NCBI GenBank assembly: GCA_963841995.1
Contig: CAWJEX010000021.1
Location: 210,909 to 274,908 of the forward strand
Reading direction: 5' to 3'
Length of the DNA: 64,000 bases
Source: DATDPM01 sp963841995
GTDB lineage: Bacteria; Pseudomonadota; Alphaproteobacteria; DATDPM01
A program made the position numbers and the translations under genes. Below, piece after piece: positions 27,897 through 36,956 of this stretch; the stretch's first letter is position 1; each line of letters begins with the position of its first letter. The notes beneath the pieces are model-generated. The model was not told the DNA's origin, did not search any database, and saw only the letters and a program-made list of their open reading frames with translations.

Positions 27897-28790
27897 TCAG
27901 GAAATTTTATTTTGCGAGCGATTCGCACGTGCAGAAACCTGAAGTGCAGTGCGAACGACGCCTTTTATGCTGCAAAGCAATAAGGCCAAGGACGAGAGTT
28001 CCACCCGCTCCGCGATCGGATCGCGGCGGCGCAAAAGATGGGTTAAGCGTACCGCGATTTCGACGATGACGGCCGACTCCATAGCCAGTCTCCGGCTTCG
28101 CAGCTTCTTTGGAAGTTGACGGGCGAGAACCAGCAAACCTTCCACGCCATCGAGGGTGCGATCCATGACCCGGCGCAGAGCCGGCGTCGAGCGATCGCGT
28201 CGAAGGTCGGAAATATCCGCGCCTTCTGCCGTCATGAAATCCATGGGCAGGTAGACGCGATCGAGATTGCGGCAATCATCCGCGCAGTCCTGCAGATGAT
28301 TGATGATTTGAAGCGCATTGCAGAGTGCGTCGGATGCGGGGTAGCCGTCCTTCGTCTCGCCGTGAAGATCGAGCAAATAGCGTCCCACGGGCGAGGCCGA
28401 CAAATAGCAATAACCCTTTAAATCGTCCCAATCCCGGTACCGCAATTTGGTTGCGTCCTGTTTGAAGGCGGCCACCAAATCGACGGCGTGTTGCGCCGGC
28501 ACGCAAGTCTCGGTCAGACTTTGGCGGAGGCGGTAGGCTTTCTCGTAACCGGGAACGTCGTTGATGCGGCCGGTCACCGCTTTTTCAAAGGCGTCGAGCC
28601 GGGTGAGCTTGTCCGTCGCGGGTAATCTCGGATTGTCGGCGATGTCGTCGATGGCCCGGGCAAAGGCGTAGAAAACGGCGACATGGCGGCGCAATCGCCG
28701 CGCAATGAGAAATGAGCCGACGGGAAAATTCTCGTCACTCGATCCTTTCCCCGACGGGGTTTCGACTGCGGCCACGACGCTCGCTTCCAT
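27897..28790 (-). CDS. hpnC: HpnC, hydroxysqualene synthase
   Basis: HpnC converts presqualene diphosphate to hydroxysqualene. The 297-residue protein shows DENFPVGSFLIARRLRRHV, the first Asp motif in FARAIDDIADNP, the YCYLSASPVGRYLL segment and the second motif LQDCADDCRNLDRVYLP. It begins 2 bp after hpnB, so the two are surely co-transcribed. A 179-bp gap separates it from dxs and shows no gene. Confidence 0.93.
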   Translation of the reverse strand: MEASVVAAVETPSGKGSSDENFPVGSFLIARRLRRHVAVFYAFARAIDDIADNPRLPATDKLTRLDAFEKAVTGRINDVPGYEKAYRLRQSLTETCVPAQHAVDLVAAFKQDATKLRYRDWDDLKGYCYLSASPVGRYLLDLHGETKDGYPASDALCNALQIINHLQDCADDCRNLDRVYLPMDFMTAEGADISDLRRDRSTPALRRVMDRTLDGVEGLLVLARQLPKKLRSRRLAMESAVIVEIAVRLTHLLRRRDPIAERVELSSLALLLCSIKGVVRTALQVSARANRSQNKIS

Positions 28791-28792
28791 GA

Positions 28793-30022
28793 CTACGGAT
28801 TCGGTCCATTAGTTTGGGGTGCACCGGCGTTATCCGGCCCGGAACAGCCGGCGTAAACGCGGCCTTTCCAGCCGCCGCCGCGGCCGCGATAGTGGCGCAA
28901 CGCCGAATCGAGGGTCATCGCGCAGTATAACAGGCAAATAAGCGGCAGAAAAATCGCCGTTCTGCGGCGCAATCCGTAAAGCATAAGGGTCGGGCTGTAG
29001 GCAGCCGCCATCACCAGCCAGACCGATAGCCCGAGCCAGGCTGCGAGGAAATTTCCGTCGCTTGCGCCAACGAAGAAGGCCGCCGGTGGGCTGGCATAAA
29101 CGATGACGAGACCGATCATGCTGCCGAAAAGCAGGAACGGCGAGCAATTGAGCTGCGCATAGGCGCTGCGCGCGACCATCTCCCAAATCCCACCGAGCCC
29201 ATCATAGGGGCGAATGCTTTGCGTTTCCTCGGTCAGGCCGACCCAAATGGCGCCGTGCGGTTTGAGGCCTCGGGCAAGGGCGCAATCGTCGATCACCGCA
29301 TTCTTGATCGCTTCGATCGATCCGGCAATCATCAATGTCCGCACGCGCACCAGCATGCTTCCACCGGCGGCGGCGGCTGTCGATTTCGCGCGGTCGTTCA
29401 CCCACCGGAACGGAAAAAGCATTTGAAAGAAGAACACGAAGGCGGGAATCAACAGCTTCTCCCAGAAACTTTGGCACCGCAGCTTCACCATGAGCGACAC
29501 AAGATTGCGGTTATCGGTTTCTGCGATCCGCACAAGGTCGCGCAATTCGCTCGGGTGATGGGCGATGTCGGCGTCGGTGAGCCAGACGAATTCGGGATCG
29601 CGCGTTGACGCGTGACGGATACCTTGAGCAACCGCCCACATCTTGCCCGTCCAGCCCGAGGGAAGTGGCGCGCCCGTGAGAATGTCCAAGCGCTCTCGCG
29701 CGTCCGCGGCGCTCGCCGTTTCCAGGGCCAGCGCCGCCGTGCCGTCGTCGCTGCCGTCATCAACCAGCACGATGCGAAACGGCCCCGGATAATCCTGGGC
29801 AAAGAGGGTGCGAAGGCTGGTTACGATCCCTGCGGCTTCATTGCGGGCGGGTACAACGGCGACGACAGAAGGCAGCCGACCTTGCCGCGGCGCGGTATTG
29901 GAATCGCTGTGATGGAGCCGTGGCCCAGAACGCCAAAAACTGCCCCGCGCGGCAATCAAATAAATCCAGGCACCGGCCGCGATTGCCGCCGCTCCAGTCA
30001 ATACTGTCGAAGAGTGAAACAT
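28793..30022 (-). CDS. hpnB: HpnB, hopene-associated glycosyltransferase family 2 membrane protein
   Basis: A 409-residue GT2 protein. It has one N-terminal membrane helix, a GT-A domain with VVAVVPARNEAAGI, IVLVDDGSDDGTAALA and VWLTDADIAHHPSELRD, a late EAIKNAVIDDCALARGLK stretch, and three or four C-terminal membrane helices. It is the member of the family that travels with hopanoid genes and presumably glycosylates a hopanoid or a lipid carrier at the inner membrane; the donor and acceptor are not established. It is the first gene of the minus-strand hopanoid operon. Confidence 0.9.
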   Translation of the reverse strand: MFHSSTVLTGAAAIAAGAWIYLIAARGSFWRSGPRLHHSDSNTAPRQGRLPSVVAVVPARNEAAGIVTSLRTLFAQDYPGPFRIVLVDDGSDDGTAALALETASAADARERLDILTGAPLPSGWTGKMWAVAQGIRHASTRDPEFVWLTDADIAHHPSELRDLVRIAETDNRNLVSLMVKLRCQSFWEKLLIPAFVFFFQMLFPFRWVNDRAKSTAAAAGGSMLVRVRTLMIAGSIEAIKNAVIDDCALARGLKPHGAIWVGLTEETQSIRPYDGLGGIWEMVARSAYAQLNCSPFLLFGSMIGLVIVYASPPAAFFVGASDGNFLAAWLGLSVWLVMAAAYSPTLMLYGLRRRTAIFLPLICLLYCAMTLDSALRHYRGRGGGWKGRVYAGCSGPDNAGAPQTNGPNP

Positions 30023-30368
30023 TTATAGATGGAGCATCAATAAAGGCCGTTTGAGCTTAGGGTGAGTGCGAAAAATTATTAGAAATCCACCAAAGTGAAA
30101 TTGAAACGCGACGGTGACCTAGGTTACTGTACCTGCGGTTAGCGGCCGCCCGACGCGCCGTCCATGGGCTTTTACACGAAATTTGATATTGGCCTAAAAA
30201 TTAAGCTTCGTTTCATCGAAGTCCAATTTTTATGCAGATTTTTTTATATTCTGACCAATACAAGCTTTCGGTCAAAACCTTGAGCCCGTCGAGATCGAGG
30301 CGAATAATTGAAGTTTTTTAACGACTTGGGGTGGGCCGGGATTGGCATTGTTTTGAGGTAAAGGAATC
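30023..30368. other. Divergent intergenic region, no gene seen
   Basis: About 350 bp between the hpnB start and the sigma-54-like promoter. The stretch 30170-30260 is A+T-rich, with several T- and A-runs, against a G+C-rich background, and presumably carries the hpnB promoter and activator sites for the outer-membrane gene. No open frame with coding character was found. Confidence 0.5.
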
Positions 30369-30383
30369 CGGCACGGCTTTTGC
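30369..30383 (+). promoter_or_regulatory. Candidate sigma-54 (-24/-12) promoter for the outer-membrane barrel gene
   Basis: CGGCAC, five bases (GGCTT), then TTGC match the RpoN consensus TGGCAC-N5-TTGC at all but the first base, including the invariant GG and GC at exact spacing. It points at the gene at 30541 and would give a leader of about 145 nt. A G+C-rich hairpin candidate (around 30414-30446) lies in that leader. No activator site was identified. Confidence 0.5.
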
Positions 30384-30540
30384 GACCAACGAGGTCGCAG
30401 CTGCCTGTATCCAGCCGGTGCCGGGCCCGGAAAAGCGGGCGCCGGCAGAGCCGGAGGGGTTAGCGCGTAGGTACGGGGTCAACCGCATCGGGCTGAAATA
30501 GCGGTGCGGTTCAACGAATGAAAAAAAGGGGATGTCACAG

Positions 30541-31845
30541 ATGAAAGCAGCAAATGTAATTTTAAGGGCGGCGATTGCACTCGTTCCGCTCGCGCTCGTG
30601 CCGGCAATGGCGTGGGCCCAAGATCAAGCGCCAGCACCTGCTCCAGCAGCCTCCGATCAGCCCGCAGCGCCGGCCAATTGGTGGGACACCGTCACCTATA
30701 CCGGCCATATCGAAGGCGGTATCACCGGCAATCCGCAGGATCCGAAAGACGGCATCAATTTCGGCCAACTCAGCAACGATAAGGCGAGCACGCCGCTCCT
30801 GAACCAGTTCACGTTCATCGTGCAGCGGCCCTTCGATCCGAAGGCTGATTACGACACGTCTTTCAAATTTCAACCGCTGATTGGCTCGGACGCGCGGTAC
30901 AGCCATTCGGTCGGCTTGTTGGGCGACGCCGCACATAATTCAAATATCCAATATGACATCCTCGAAGCTTGGGTGTCCGAACATACGCCGTGGCTGGGTG
31001 AGGGCGGCACCGATATCAAATTCGGCAAGTACGTCACGCCGATAGGAACCGAAGTCGTCGACGCGACCGGCAACTTCTTCTACACCCACTCCTATGAATA
31101 CAATTTCGGCGTGCCGATTAGCCATTTCGGCGGCCTGGCGGTGACCCATGTCATTCCCGAGCTTGATGTCTATTACGGGGCCGATAGCGGCGAGAACACC
31201 ACGCCATGGGACGACAATAACAACTCGGGCGGTCTCCTTGGCGGCTTCGGGTTCAACTTGATGGACGGCAATCTCACCATTCTGGCGCTAACCCATGCCG
31301 GGCCGGATACACCGAACAACAATCATTCATGGCGCTATGAGAACGACATCTTGTTCACATACAAGGCCTCCGATACTTGGACCTTGGGCGGCGAGGCCAA
31401 CTGGATTTACGACGACACCGGCTTCAATGGCAGCGGTGCCAGCGCCTTTGGCTATGCCCAATATGCGGCCTACACCATCAACGATTGGCTTTCGGCCGGC
31501 GCCCGCGCCGAAGTCTATCGCGACAATCAGGGTTTCTTCGTCGGCCAATTCGGGAACAATTCGGATTTCATGACTGCCCAAGAAGGCAACGCAACCACTA
31601 GCGCAGCAACGCGCTTTCCCGGCCGCGAGACCTATGGCGAGTTCACGCTCGGGCTCAATATCAAGCCTCCGATACCGGATGAGTACGCGGCGTTCAACGG
31701 CATCGTCTTCCGGCCGGAAGTCCGCTACGACACGGTTTTCAGCCCTGGCAAGCCGTTCATCGGCCAGACACAGCCGACCGTCACTGGGACGTCGGATCAC
31801 CAATTCCTGATCTCCGCCGACGTCATCGTCCCGTTCTCGTTGTAG
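30541..31845 (+). CDS. Outer-membrane beta-barrel protein, putative porin (BBP2/OmpL-like)
   Basis: A protein of about 434 residues with a clear signal peptide (hydrophobic core IALVPLALVPAMAWA, cleavage before QDQAP), a short Ala/Pro-rich linker and a body of alternating aromatic and polar strands typical of a barrel: WWDTVTYTGHIEGGITGN, TDIKFGKYVTPIGTEV, WTLGGEANWIYDDTG, and a final strand HQFLISADVIVPFSL. Of two in-frame ATGs, 30541 is preferred because AAGGGGA lies nine bases before it but directly abuts the one at 30532. The substrate is unknown; sigma-54-type control suggests nutrient-dependent expression. Confidence 0.8.
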   Translation: MKAANVILRAAIALVPLALVPAMAWAQDQAPAPAPAASDQPAAPANWWDTVTYTGHIEGGITGNPQDPKDGINFGQLSNDKASTPLLNQFTFIVQRPFDPKADYDTSFKFQPLIGSDARYSHSVGLLGDAAHNSNIQYDILEAWVSEHTPWLGEGGTDIKFGKYVTPIGTEVVDATGNFFYTHSYEYNFGVPISHFGGLAVTHVIPELDVYYGADSGENTTPWDDNNNSGGLLGGFGFNLMDGNLTILALTHAGPDTPNNNHSWRYENDILFTYKASDTWTLGGEANWIYDDTGFNGSGASAFGYAQYAAYTINDWLSAGARAEVYRDNQGFFVGQFGNNSDFMTAQEGNATTSAATRFPGRETYGEFTLGLNIKPPIPDEYAAFNGIVFRPEVRYDTVFSPGKPFIGQTQPTVTGTSDHQFLISADVIVPFSL

Positions 31846-31875
31846 GACCGACCGATCAATCTGTGACGACCTTCA

Positions 31876-31906
31876 CCGGCCTCCCCGAAAGGGAGGCCGG
31901 TTTTTT
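31876..31906 (+). terminator. Strong rho-independent terminator of the barrel gene
   Basis: A perfect 10-bp stem CCGGCCTCCC / GGGAGGCCGG with loop CGAAA and six T residues directly after, 30 bp behind the stop codon. The convergent ctaA ends at 31934. Confidence 0.92.
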
Positions 31907-31933
31907 ATTTGCGATCGCCGTGACGTTCCGAAT

Positions 31934-32989
31934 TTATATGGGCCGTACGCGTTGCGCCCAAAGCCGGTTGGTGACCCAAAGTCCCGCGGTGTAAAGCGCC
32001 AATGCGCCCGCCTGATGGGCGGCCGCTAAGGGCATGGGCACGACGAGCAGAAGCGTCGATATCCCAAGCCCAACCTGGATGACGACGAAAGCGAAAAGAA
32101 GATTTGCAGGCAATGCAGCGTCGCCCAAATATTGGCGTCGCGCGGCGAGCCAAAAGACCGTGACGTAGAAAAACGTCGTCATCGCCAAAATGCGATGGGT
32201 GAACTGAACGGTCGCGATGTTCTCGAAGAAATTGATGTACCAGGGCTGAAGCGCGAAAATGCCGTCCGGTATGAAATGACCGTCCATGAGGGGAAAGGTA
32301 TTGTAAGCAAATCCGGCCTTGAGCCCGGCTACGAACCCGCCCGCCAGCACGGTCGTGAAAATTAGAGCTACGAGACCCAGGGCTCCGTGCACAAAGGATG
32401 TAGCGCCGGCCCTTTTTTCGTTGCGGCCGGCGTAATACAAATCCAGTGCCAGCCACAGGAGATAGCCGTAAAGGATGCAGGCAAGGCCAAGATGGGCCGT
32501 CAGTAAATACTGGCTGACCGACGGCCGGTCGGAAAGCCCGCTTCTCACCATGATCCATCCCATCAAGCCTTGCAGCGAGCCCAAGACAAAGGCGAAGGCG
32601 AGGGGCGGCCACAGCCGCCGCTCGATTTTACGGCGCGCCGCAAGCACCACGAACGGGACGAAGAAGACGAGGCCAATGATCCGGCCCCAAAGCCGATGCA
32701 CGTATTCCATCCAGAAGATCGGCTTGAATTGGTCGAGCGATAGGCTGGAATTAATTTGCTGAAATTCCGGCGTCTGCCGGTATTTTTGAAATAACCCCTG
32801 CCAATCGGCTTGGCTTAACGGCGGGATCCAGCCGATCAGCGGCTTCCACTCGACGATCGACAAACCTGAATGGGTGAGCCGGGTAACGCCGCCCAGAATC
32901 ACCATCACGAAGATCGTGGCGCAGCAGGCTAGCAGCCAAGCCGCGACCAGTTTCGATGAGGGGTCTGGGGTTCGGGCACCAGAGGTCAT
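31934..32989 (-). CDS. ctaA: Heme A synthase (CtaA/COX15)
   Basis: Converts heme O to heme A for aa3-type cytochrome oxidases in the inner membrane. The 351-residue polytopic protein has about eight membrane helices and the paired His regions of the type 2 (proteobacterial/mitochondrial) group: VTRLTHSGLSIVEWKPLIGW near the N-terminus, EYVHRLWGRIIG, TAHLGLACILYG, and TVQFTHRILAMTTFFYVT and AAHQAGALALYTA later. It is divergent from cysI. The upstream 33000-33140 is strikingly A+T-rich. Confidence 0.95.
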   Translation of the reverse strand: MTSGARTPDPSSKLVAAWLLACCATIFVMVILGGVTRLTHSGLSIVEWKPLIGWIPPLSQADWQGLFQKYRQTPEFQQINSSLSLDQFKPIFWMEYVHRLWGRIIGLVFFVPFVVLAARRKIERRLWPPLAFAFVLGSLQGLMGWIMVRSGLSDRPSVSQYLLTAHLGLACILYGYLLWLALDLYYAGRNEKRAGATSFVHGALGLVALIFTTVLAGGFVAGLKAGFAYNTFPLMDGHFIPDGIFALQPWYINFFENIATVQFTHRILAMTTFFYVTVFWLAARRQYLGDAALPANLLFAFVVIQVGLGISTLLLVVPMPLAAAHQAGALALYTAGLWVTNRLWAQRVRPI

Positions 32990-33197
32990 ATCAAGAGATT
33001 TCCTTTAGGGTCAGCGTGTCGATGGTATTCCTCGTGGGCCCCGGATCTTGTTGATGCGGTATGGAGGCAGTAAACACTAATATATATTGTAATATAATAT
33101 ATTTTACGGAACTTTAATTGACAAAAACCTGTATTACCTGTTGAATAGTGGAAATAATGCCATCGCTCGGGGTGAGAGATGGTACGGGGTGATAGCA

Positions 33198-35405
33198 ATG
33201 GCGGGCACAGGCGACAACCGCAGCGTTGACGCACCGCGCCGCGACGGCAGCGGTTCGAAGGGCAATGGGGCGAACGGAAGTTCGCATTCCGCGGCGCTTG
33301 CCGACATGCTCGAATTCGAGCCGATGGCGCGCAATTCTGATTACGAGGAATATCGCGCGGCCCATCAACGCTTCAAATCCGGCGAATGGGACCAGGAACA
33401 GTGGACGGCATTTCGCCTGCGCTTCGGCATTTACGGCCAATTGCAGCCGGGCGTGCAAATGGTGCGCATCAAGATTCCGGGCGGCATCCTTTCTTTCGAT
33501 CAGGCCCGCGTCATTGCCGACGTCAACGAGAAATTCGCCGGCGGCCCTAAGCATATCCACGTCACGACCCGCCAGGATATCCAGCTCTATTGCATAAAGA
33601 CCGACGACACGCCGGAATTCGTGCGCGAGCTTTACGCGAGCGGCGTCACCACGCGCGAAGCCTGCGGCAACACGCTGCGCAATATGAATGGCTGCATGCT
33701 CGCCGGCATCTGCCCGCGCGAACATGTCGATGCCGATAAGGTCGCGGAACAGATCGCCCATATGTGGTTGCGCCATCCTCTCGTCCAGCACATGCCCCGG
33801 AAATTCAAAGTTTCGGTTTCGGGGTGCGAGACGGATTGCGGCGCGTCGGGCATCCACGACATGGGCCTCGTCGCGACTGCCCGCGACGGCAAGAAGGGGT
33901 TCATTCTTTACGGCGGCGGCGGCACCGGCGGCATTGCGATCGTGGCGGTCAAGCTCCTCGATTTTATCGAAGAGCAAGAAGTCGGCACCGCGCTGGAGGC
34001 GCTCGTCCGGCTCCATCAGCGCTATTCGAATCGTATCAACCGCAACCAGGCGCGCATCAAGTTCCTGATCAAGCGCTTCGGCGCCGACAAATTCCGCACG
34101 CTCTTCTTGGAGGAATTCGAGCGCCTGCGCGGCTTGCCGCAGCGGCCCTGGAAGCCGCTGGAATGGCGCGAGCCGGACGATGCTCCGGAGCCAACCTCTC
34201 CTGGCGGCGTGGTGCATCAGCATGACGGGCGTGTCGCCGTGGTGATTCAGCCGTCGCTGGGCCTATTGACGACGACGCAACTTGTTGCCCTGACCGAGTT
34301 GGCGGAAGAGGCCGGCGCCGAAGGTTTCCGCACGACGCGCGATCAAAATCTCATCATCTACGGGCTTCCGATAGGCGCCGAAGACAAAGTGGTGAAGGCG
34401 GTACGGGCTTTGGATCTCGACGTGCAGGAACATGAAGGCGACGTGCCGGACGTGATTTCCTGCCCCGGGACGACAAGCTGCCGCCTCGGCATCACCAATT
34501 CGCAGAATTTCGGAAAAGAAGTTGTCGGCGTGGTGCGCAATTATGAAGCGCTGCCCGGCGTGTCGGTGAAGATTTCCGGCTGCCAGAACGGTTGCGGCTT
34601 GCATCACGTGGGCGATTTCGGATTCCGCGGCATGGGCAAGAAAATCGAAGGCGAAAACGCCCCGCATTACCAGATTTATGTCGGCGGCAATTCCCGCATC
34701 AATGGGGCGATTGGCCTTTCCGGGCCGATCGTTCCCGCCCGCTACGCGCCCGAGGCGCTCAAAAAATTCCTCGATACCTATGCCGCCGAGCGGAAGAATG
34801 GCGAAACCATCCGTGATTGGGCTTTGCGTCTGGGCAAGGATGGCCTGCGCGAGGTGGTGAAGGAGATCACAGACCGGCCGGCGGCGTCCGACGAGCGGGT
34901 GTTCGTCGACTGGGGCGAGACCCGAATTTTCGAGACGCCGGAAGCGGCCCATGCGGAATGCGCGGCACCTTTCGCCATCGACAATCTGCTGCGCGATCTG
35001 GCTGACGACGCTTTGATCGGCCTTGACCGCGTGATGTTGGTCGATGATGTCAAGCGCGGCCTTCCCTTCGGCCAGGAGGGAATTTACTACGCGGCGCGCC
35101 GGCTGCTGCTGCGCGCCGGCGTGGCCGGAACCGATATCAGCTTCGACGAAGCAGTGGCGCAGGTCCGTGGCACCTATCTTGGCGAACAGCGCGTCTCCAA
35201 CGCCTTCGAATTGGCAATTTCCGCCTTCAGCGCGGCGTCGGACGGCGGCGTGGAGGCTTTCCGCGAGAAGCTCGCCGTGTTGATCGATCTGGCGCAGGAT
35301 TTGGCGACCAAGCCCTATGAGGCACCGGCTTTCAATGCTGCCGGTCTGAGCGATTCGAGCGGCACCGTGCTGGATATGCTGCGCTCCCAGGGTGCGGCGG
35401 AATAG
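33198..35405 (+). CDS. cysI: Assimilatory sulfite reductase hemoprotein (CysI) with a C-terminal extension
   Basis: Reduces sulfite to sulfide at a siroheme-[4Fe-4S] centre. The two cluster-binding segments are SCPGTTSCRLGITNSQNFG and KISGCQNGCGLHHVGDFGF, and the first repeat has IHVTTRQDIQLY and SVSGCETDCGASGIHD. The typical protein ends near residue 560; this one continues for about 170 residues (ERVFVDWGETRIFETPEA to the end) with helical text I cannot assign. The ATG at 33198, after GGGGTGA, is chosen over a TTG at 33141. No cysJ is present, so the electron donor is ferredoxin or the flavoprotein at 38956. Confidence 0.93.
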   Translation: MAGTGDNRSVDAPRRDGSGSKGNGANGSSHSAALADMLEFEPMARNSDYEEYRAAHQRFKSGEWDQEQWTAFRLRFGIYGQLQPGVQMVRIKIPGGILSFDQARVIADVNEKFAGGPKHIHVTTRQDIQLYCIKTDDTPEFVRELYASGVTTREACGNTLRNMNGCMLAGICPREHVDADKVAEQIAHMWLRHPLVQHMPRKFKVSVSGCETDCGASGIHDMGLVATARDGKKGFILYGGGGTGGIAIVAVKLLDFIEEQEVGTALEALVRLHQRYSNRINRNQARIKFLIKRFGADKFRTLFLEEFERLRGLPQRPWKPLEWREPDDAPEPTSPGGVVHQHDGRVAVVIQPSLGLLTTTQLVALTELAEEAGAEGFRTTRDQNLIIYGLPIGAEDKVVKAVRALDLDVQEHEGDVPDVISCPGTTSCRLGITNSQNFGKEVVGVVRNYEALPGVSVKISGCQNGCGLHHVGDFGFRGMGKKIEGENAPHYQIYVGGNSRINGAIGLSGPIVPARYAPEALKKFLDTYAAERKNGETIRDWALRLGKDGLREVVKEITDRPAASDERVFVDWGETRIFETPEAAHAECAAPFAIDNLLRDLADDALIGLDRVMLVDDVKRGLPFGQEGIYYAARRLLLRAGVAGTDISFDEAVAQVRGTYLGEQRVSNAFELAISAFSAASDGGVEAFREKLAVLIDLAQDLATKPYEAPAFNAAGLSDSSGTVLDMLRSQGAAE

Positions 35406-35414
35406 AGACGGGCC

Positions 35415-36146
35415 ATGACCTTCGATCCAACCGCCGGCCGCATCGATTGGGCCAAGCAGCAAGCGGAAGCGCTTAAAAAGCGTTATGGCGACCTGGAAGG
35501 TCTCGATTTGCTCGGCGCGATGATTACGAAGGAGTTTTCGGGGCAAATTTGTGTCACGTCGTCGTTTGGAGCCGAGGCGGCGGTCCTTTTGGACCTCGTT
35601 GCCCGGGTAGACCCTTCGATCCCCGTCTTAGTACTCGACACCGGCAAGCTCTTCCCCGAAACTTATGCTTATATTGAACAGCTCTCCAATCATCTGGGCT
35701 TAACCGATGTGCGCCTGCACCGGCCGAGCGACGAAGACGTGATGGCGAAAGATCCCGACGGAAACCTATACCGGACCGATCCCGATGCGTGCTGCGCCAT
35801 GCGCAAGGCGCAGCCGTTGGCTTCGGCGCTGCGCGCTTTCGATGCCTGGATCACCGGCCGAAAGCGATTCCACGGCGCCGAGCGCTCGAAGCTTCACATC
35901 ATTGAAGCGCAAGACGGCCGAATCAAAATCAATCCGTTGGCCACCTGGGAACAAGGATGGATCGACGACAGCTTCGAGGAACGGGGTCTGCCGCGTCATC
36001 CGCTGGTGGCCGAAGGTTATCTGTCGATCGGGTGCGCCACCTGCACCGCGCCCGTAGCACCAGGAGAGAACATTCGCGCGGGACGCTGGCGCGGATCGGA
36101 CAAGACGGAATGCGGCATCCATTGCGCCGGGCGCACCGCGTTATGA
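35415..36146 (+). CDS. cysH: Adenylylsulfate (APS) reductase, CysH family
   Basis: Reduces activated sulfate to sulfite with thioredoxin or glutathione. The 243-residue protein has SSFGAEAAVLLDLVARV, VLVLDTGKLFPETY and WITGRKRFH. It carries four cluster cysteines: the adjacent pair in DPDACCAMRK and the later CATC of SIGCATCTAPV. That CC/CxxC pattern binds [4Fe-4S] and marks APS-type rather than PAPS-type reductases. The redox Cys lies in the C-terminal TECGIHC. The gene starts 9 bp after cysI, and its stop overlaps the cysD start (ATGA). Confidence 0.95.
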   Translation: MTFDPTAGRIDWAKQQAEALKKRYGDLEGLDLLGAMITKEFSGQICVTSSFGAEAAVLLDLVARVDPSIPVLVLDTGKLFPETYAYIEQLSNHLGLTDVRLHRPSDEDVMAKDPDGNLYRTDPDACCAMRKAQPLASALRAFDAWITGRKRFHGAERSKLHIIEAQDGRIKINPLATWEQGWIDDSFEERGLPRHPLVAEGYLSIGCATCTAPVAPGENIRAGRWRGSDKTECGIHCAGRTAL

Positions 36147-36943
36147 ACCAACTCGACGCGCTCGAAAGCCAAAGCATCTACATTCTGCGCGAAGCTTTCC
36201 GGACTTTTGACAAAGTGGGAATGTTGTGGTCCATCGGCAAGGACAGCAACGCGATGCTGTGGCTGGTGCGCAAGGCGTTCTTTGGCTACGTCCCATTTCC
36301 GGTCATCCATATCGATACGTCTTATAAAATGCCCGAGATGATCGAATTCCGCGATCGCTGCGCCAAGGAATGGGGACTCAATCTCATCATCGGCCAAAAC
36401 ACCGGAGCGCTGGCGGCCGGCATGAATCATACCAAGGGCCGCGTCGTGTGTTGCACCGCGCTGAAAACCGAAGGCTTGAAAGCGACCATCGAGGCGCATG
36501 GGTTCACCGGCGTAATTGCCGGGATTAGGCGCGATGAAGAAGGAACGCGGGCCAAAGAGCGGGTGTTTTCCCCGCGCAATCAGAACGCGGAATGGGATTT
36601 CAAGGATCAGCCGCCTGAATTCTGGGATCAATTCAAAACCGATTTCGCGCCCGGCACCCATGTCCGCATCCATCCGCTCCTGCATTGGACGGAACTTGAC
36701 ATCTGGCGCTATGTCCGCCGCGAAAATATTCCGGTGGTGGACCTCTATTTTTCGAAGAACGGGAAGCGCTATCGTTCGCTCGGCTGCGCGCCGTGCACCG
36801 CACCCATCGTGAGCGAGGCCTCGACCGTGGACGAGATCATCGCCGAGCTGGAGACGACGAAAGTTTCCGAGCGCGCGGGCCGCGCCCAGGACCAAGAAGC
36901 CGAGGACGCCTTCGAGCGTTTGCGCGCCGAAGGCTATATGTAG
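36143..36943 (+). CDS. cysD: Sulfate adenylyltransferase subunit 2 (CysD)
   Basis: Catalytic subunit of ATP sulfurylase, which forms APS from sulfate and ATP with the GTPase CysN. The 266-residue product shows the PP-loop-like LWSIGKDSNAMLWLVRKAFF, PVIHIDTSYKMPEM, IAGIRRDEEGTRAKERVFSP and the C-terminal YRSLGCAPCTAPI. It begins inside the cysH stop codon and is followed 13 bp later by cysNC. Confidence 0.97.
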   Translation: MNQLDALESQSIYILREAFRTFDKVGMLWSIGKDSNAMLWLVRKAFFGYVPFPVIHIDTSYKMPEMIEFRDRCAKEWGLNLIIGQNTGALAAGMNHTKGRVVCCTALKTEGLKATIEAHGFTGVIAGIRRDEEGTRAKERVFSPRNQNAEWDFKDQPPEFWDQFKTDFAPGTHVRIHPLLHWTELDIWRYVRRENIPVVDLYFSKNGKRYRSLGCAPCTAPIVSEASTVDEIIAELETTKVSERAGRAQDQEAEDAFERLRAEGYM

Positions 36944-36956
36944 GGATCCGCATTCT

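Noticed and set aside
33116..33150. TTGACA as -35 of a cysI promoter
   Set aside because: TTGACA at 33118 is good, but no acceptable -10 hexamer lies 16-18 bases on, so it was not listed as a promoter.
34263..35546. Minus-strand frame of 427 codons opposite cysI/cysH
   Set aside because: Antisense shadow; cysI and cysH carry clear cofactor motifs.
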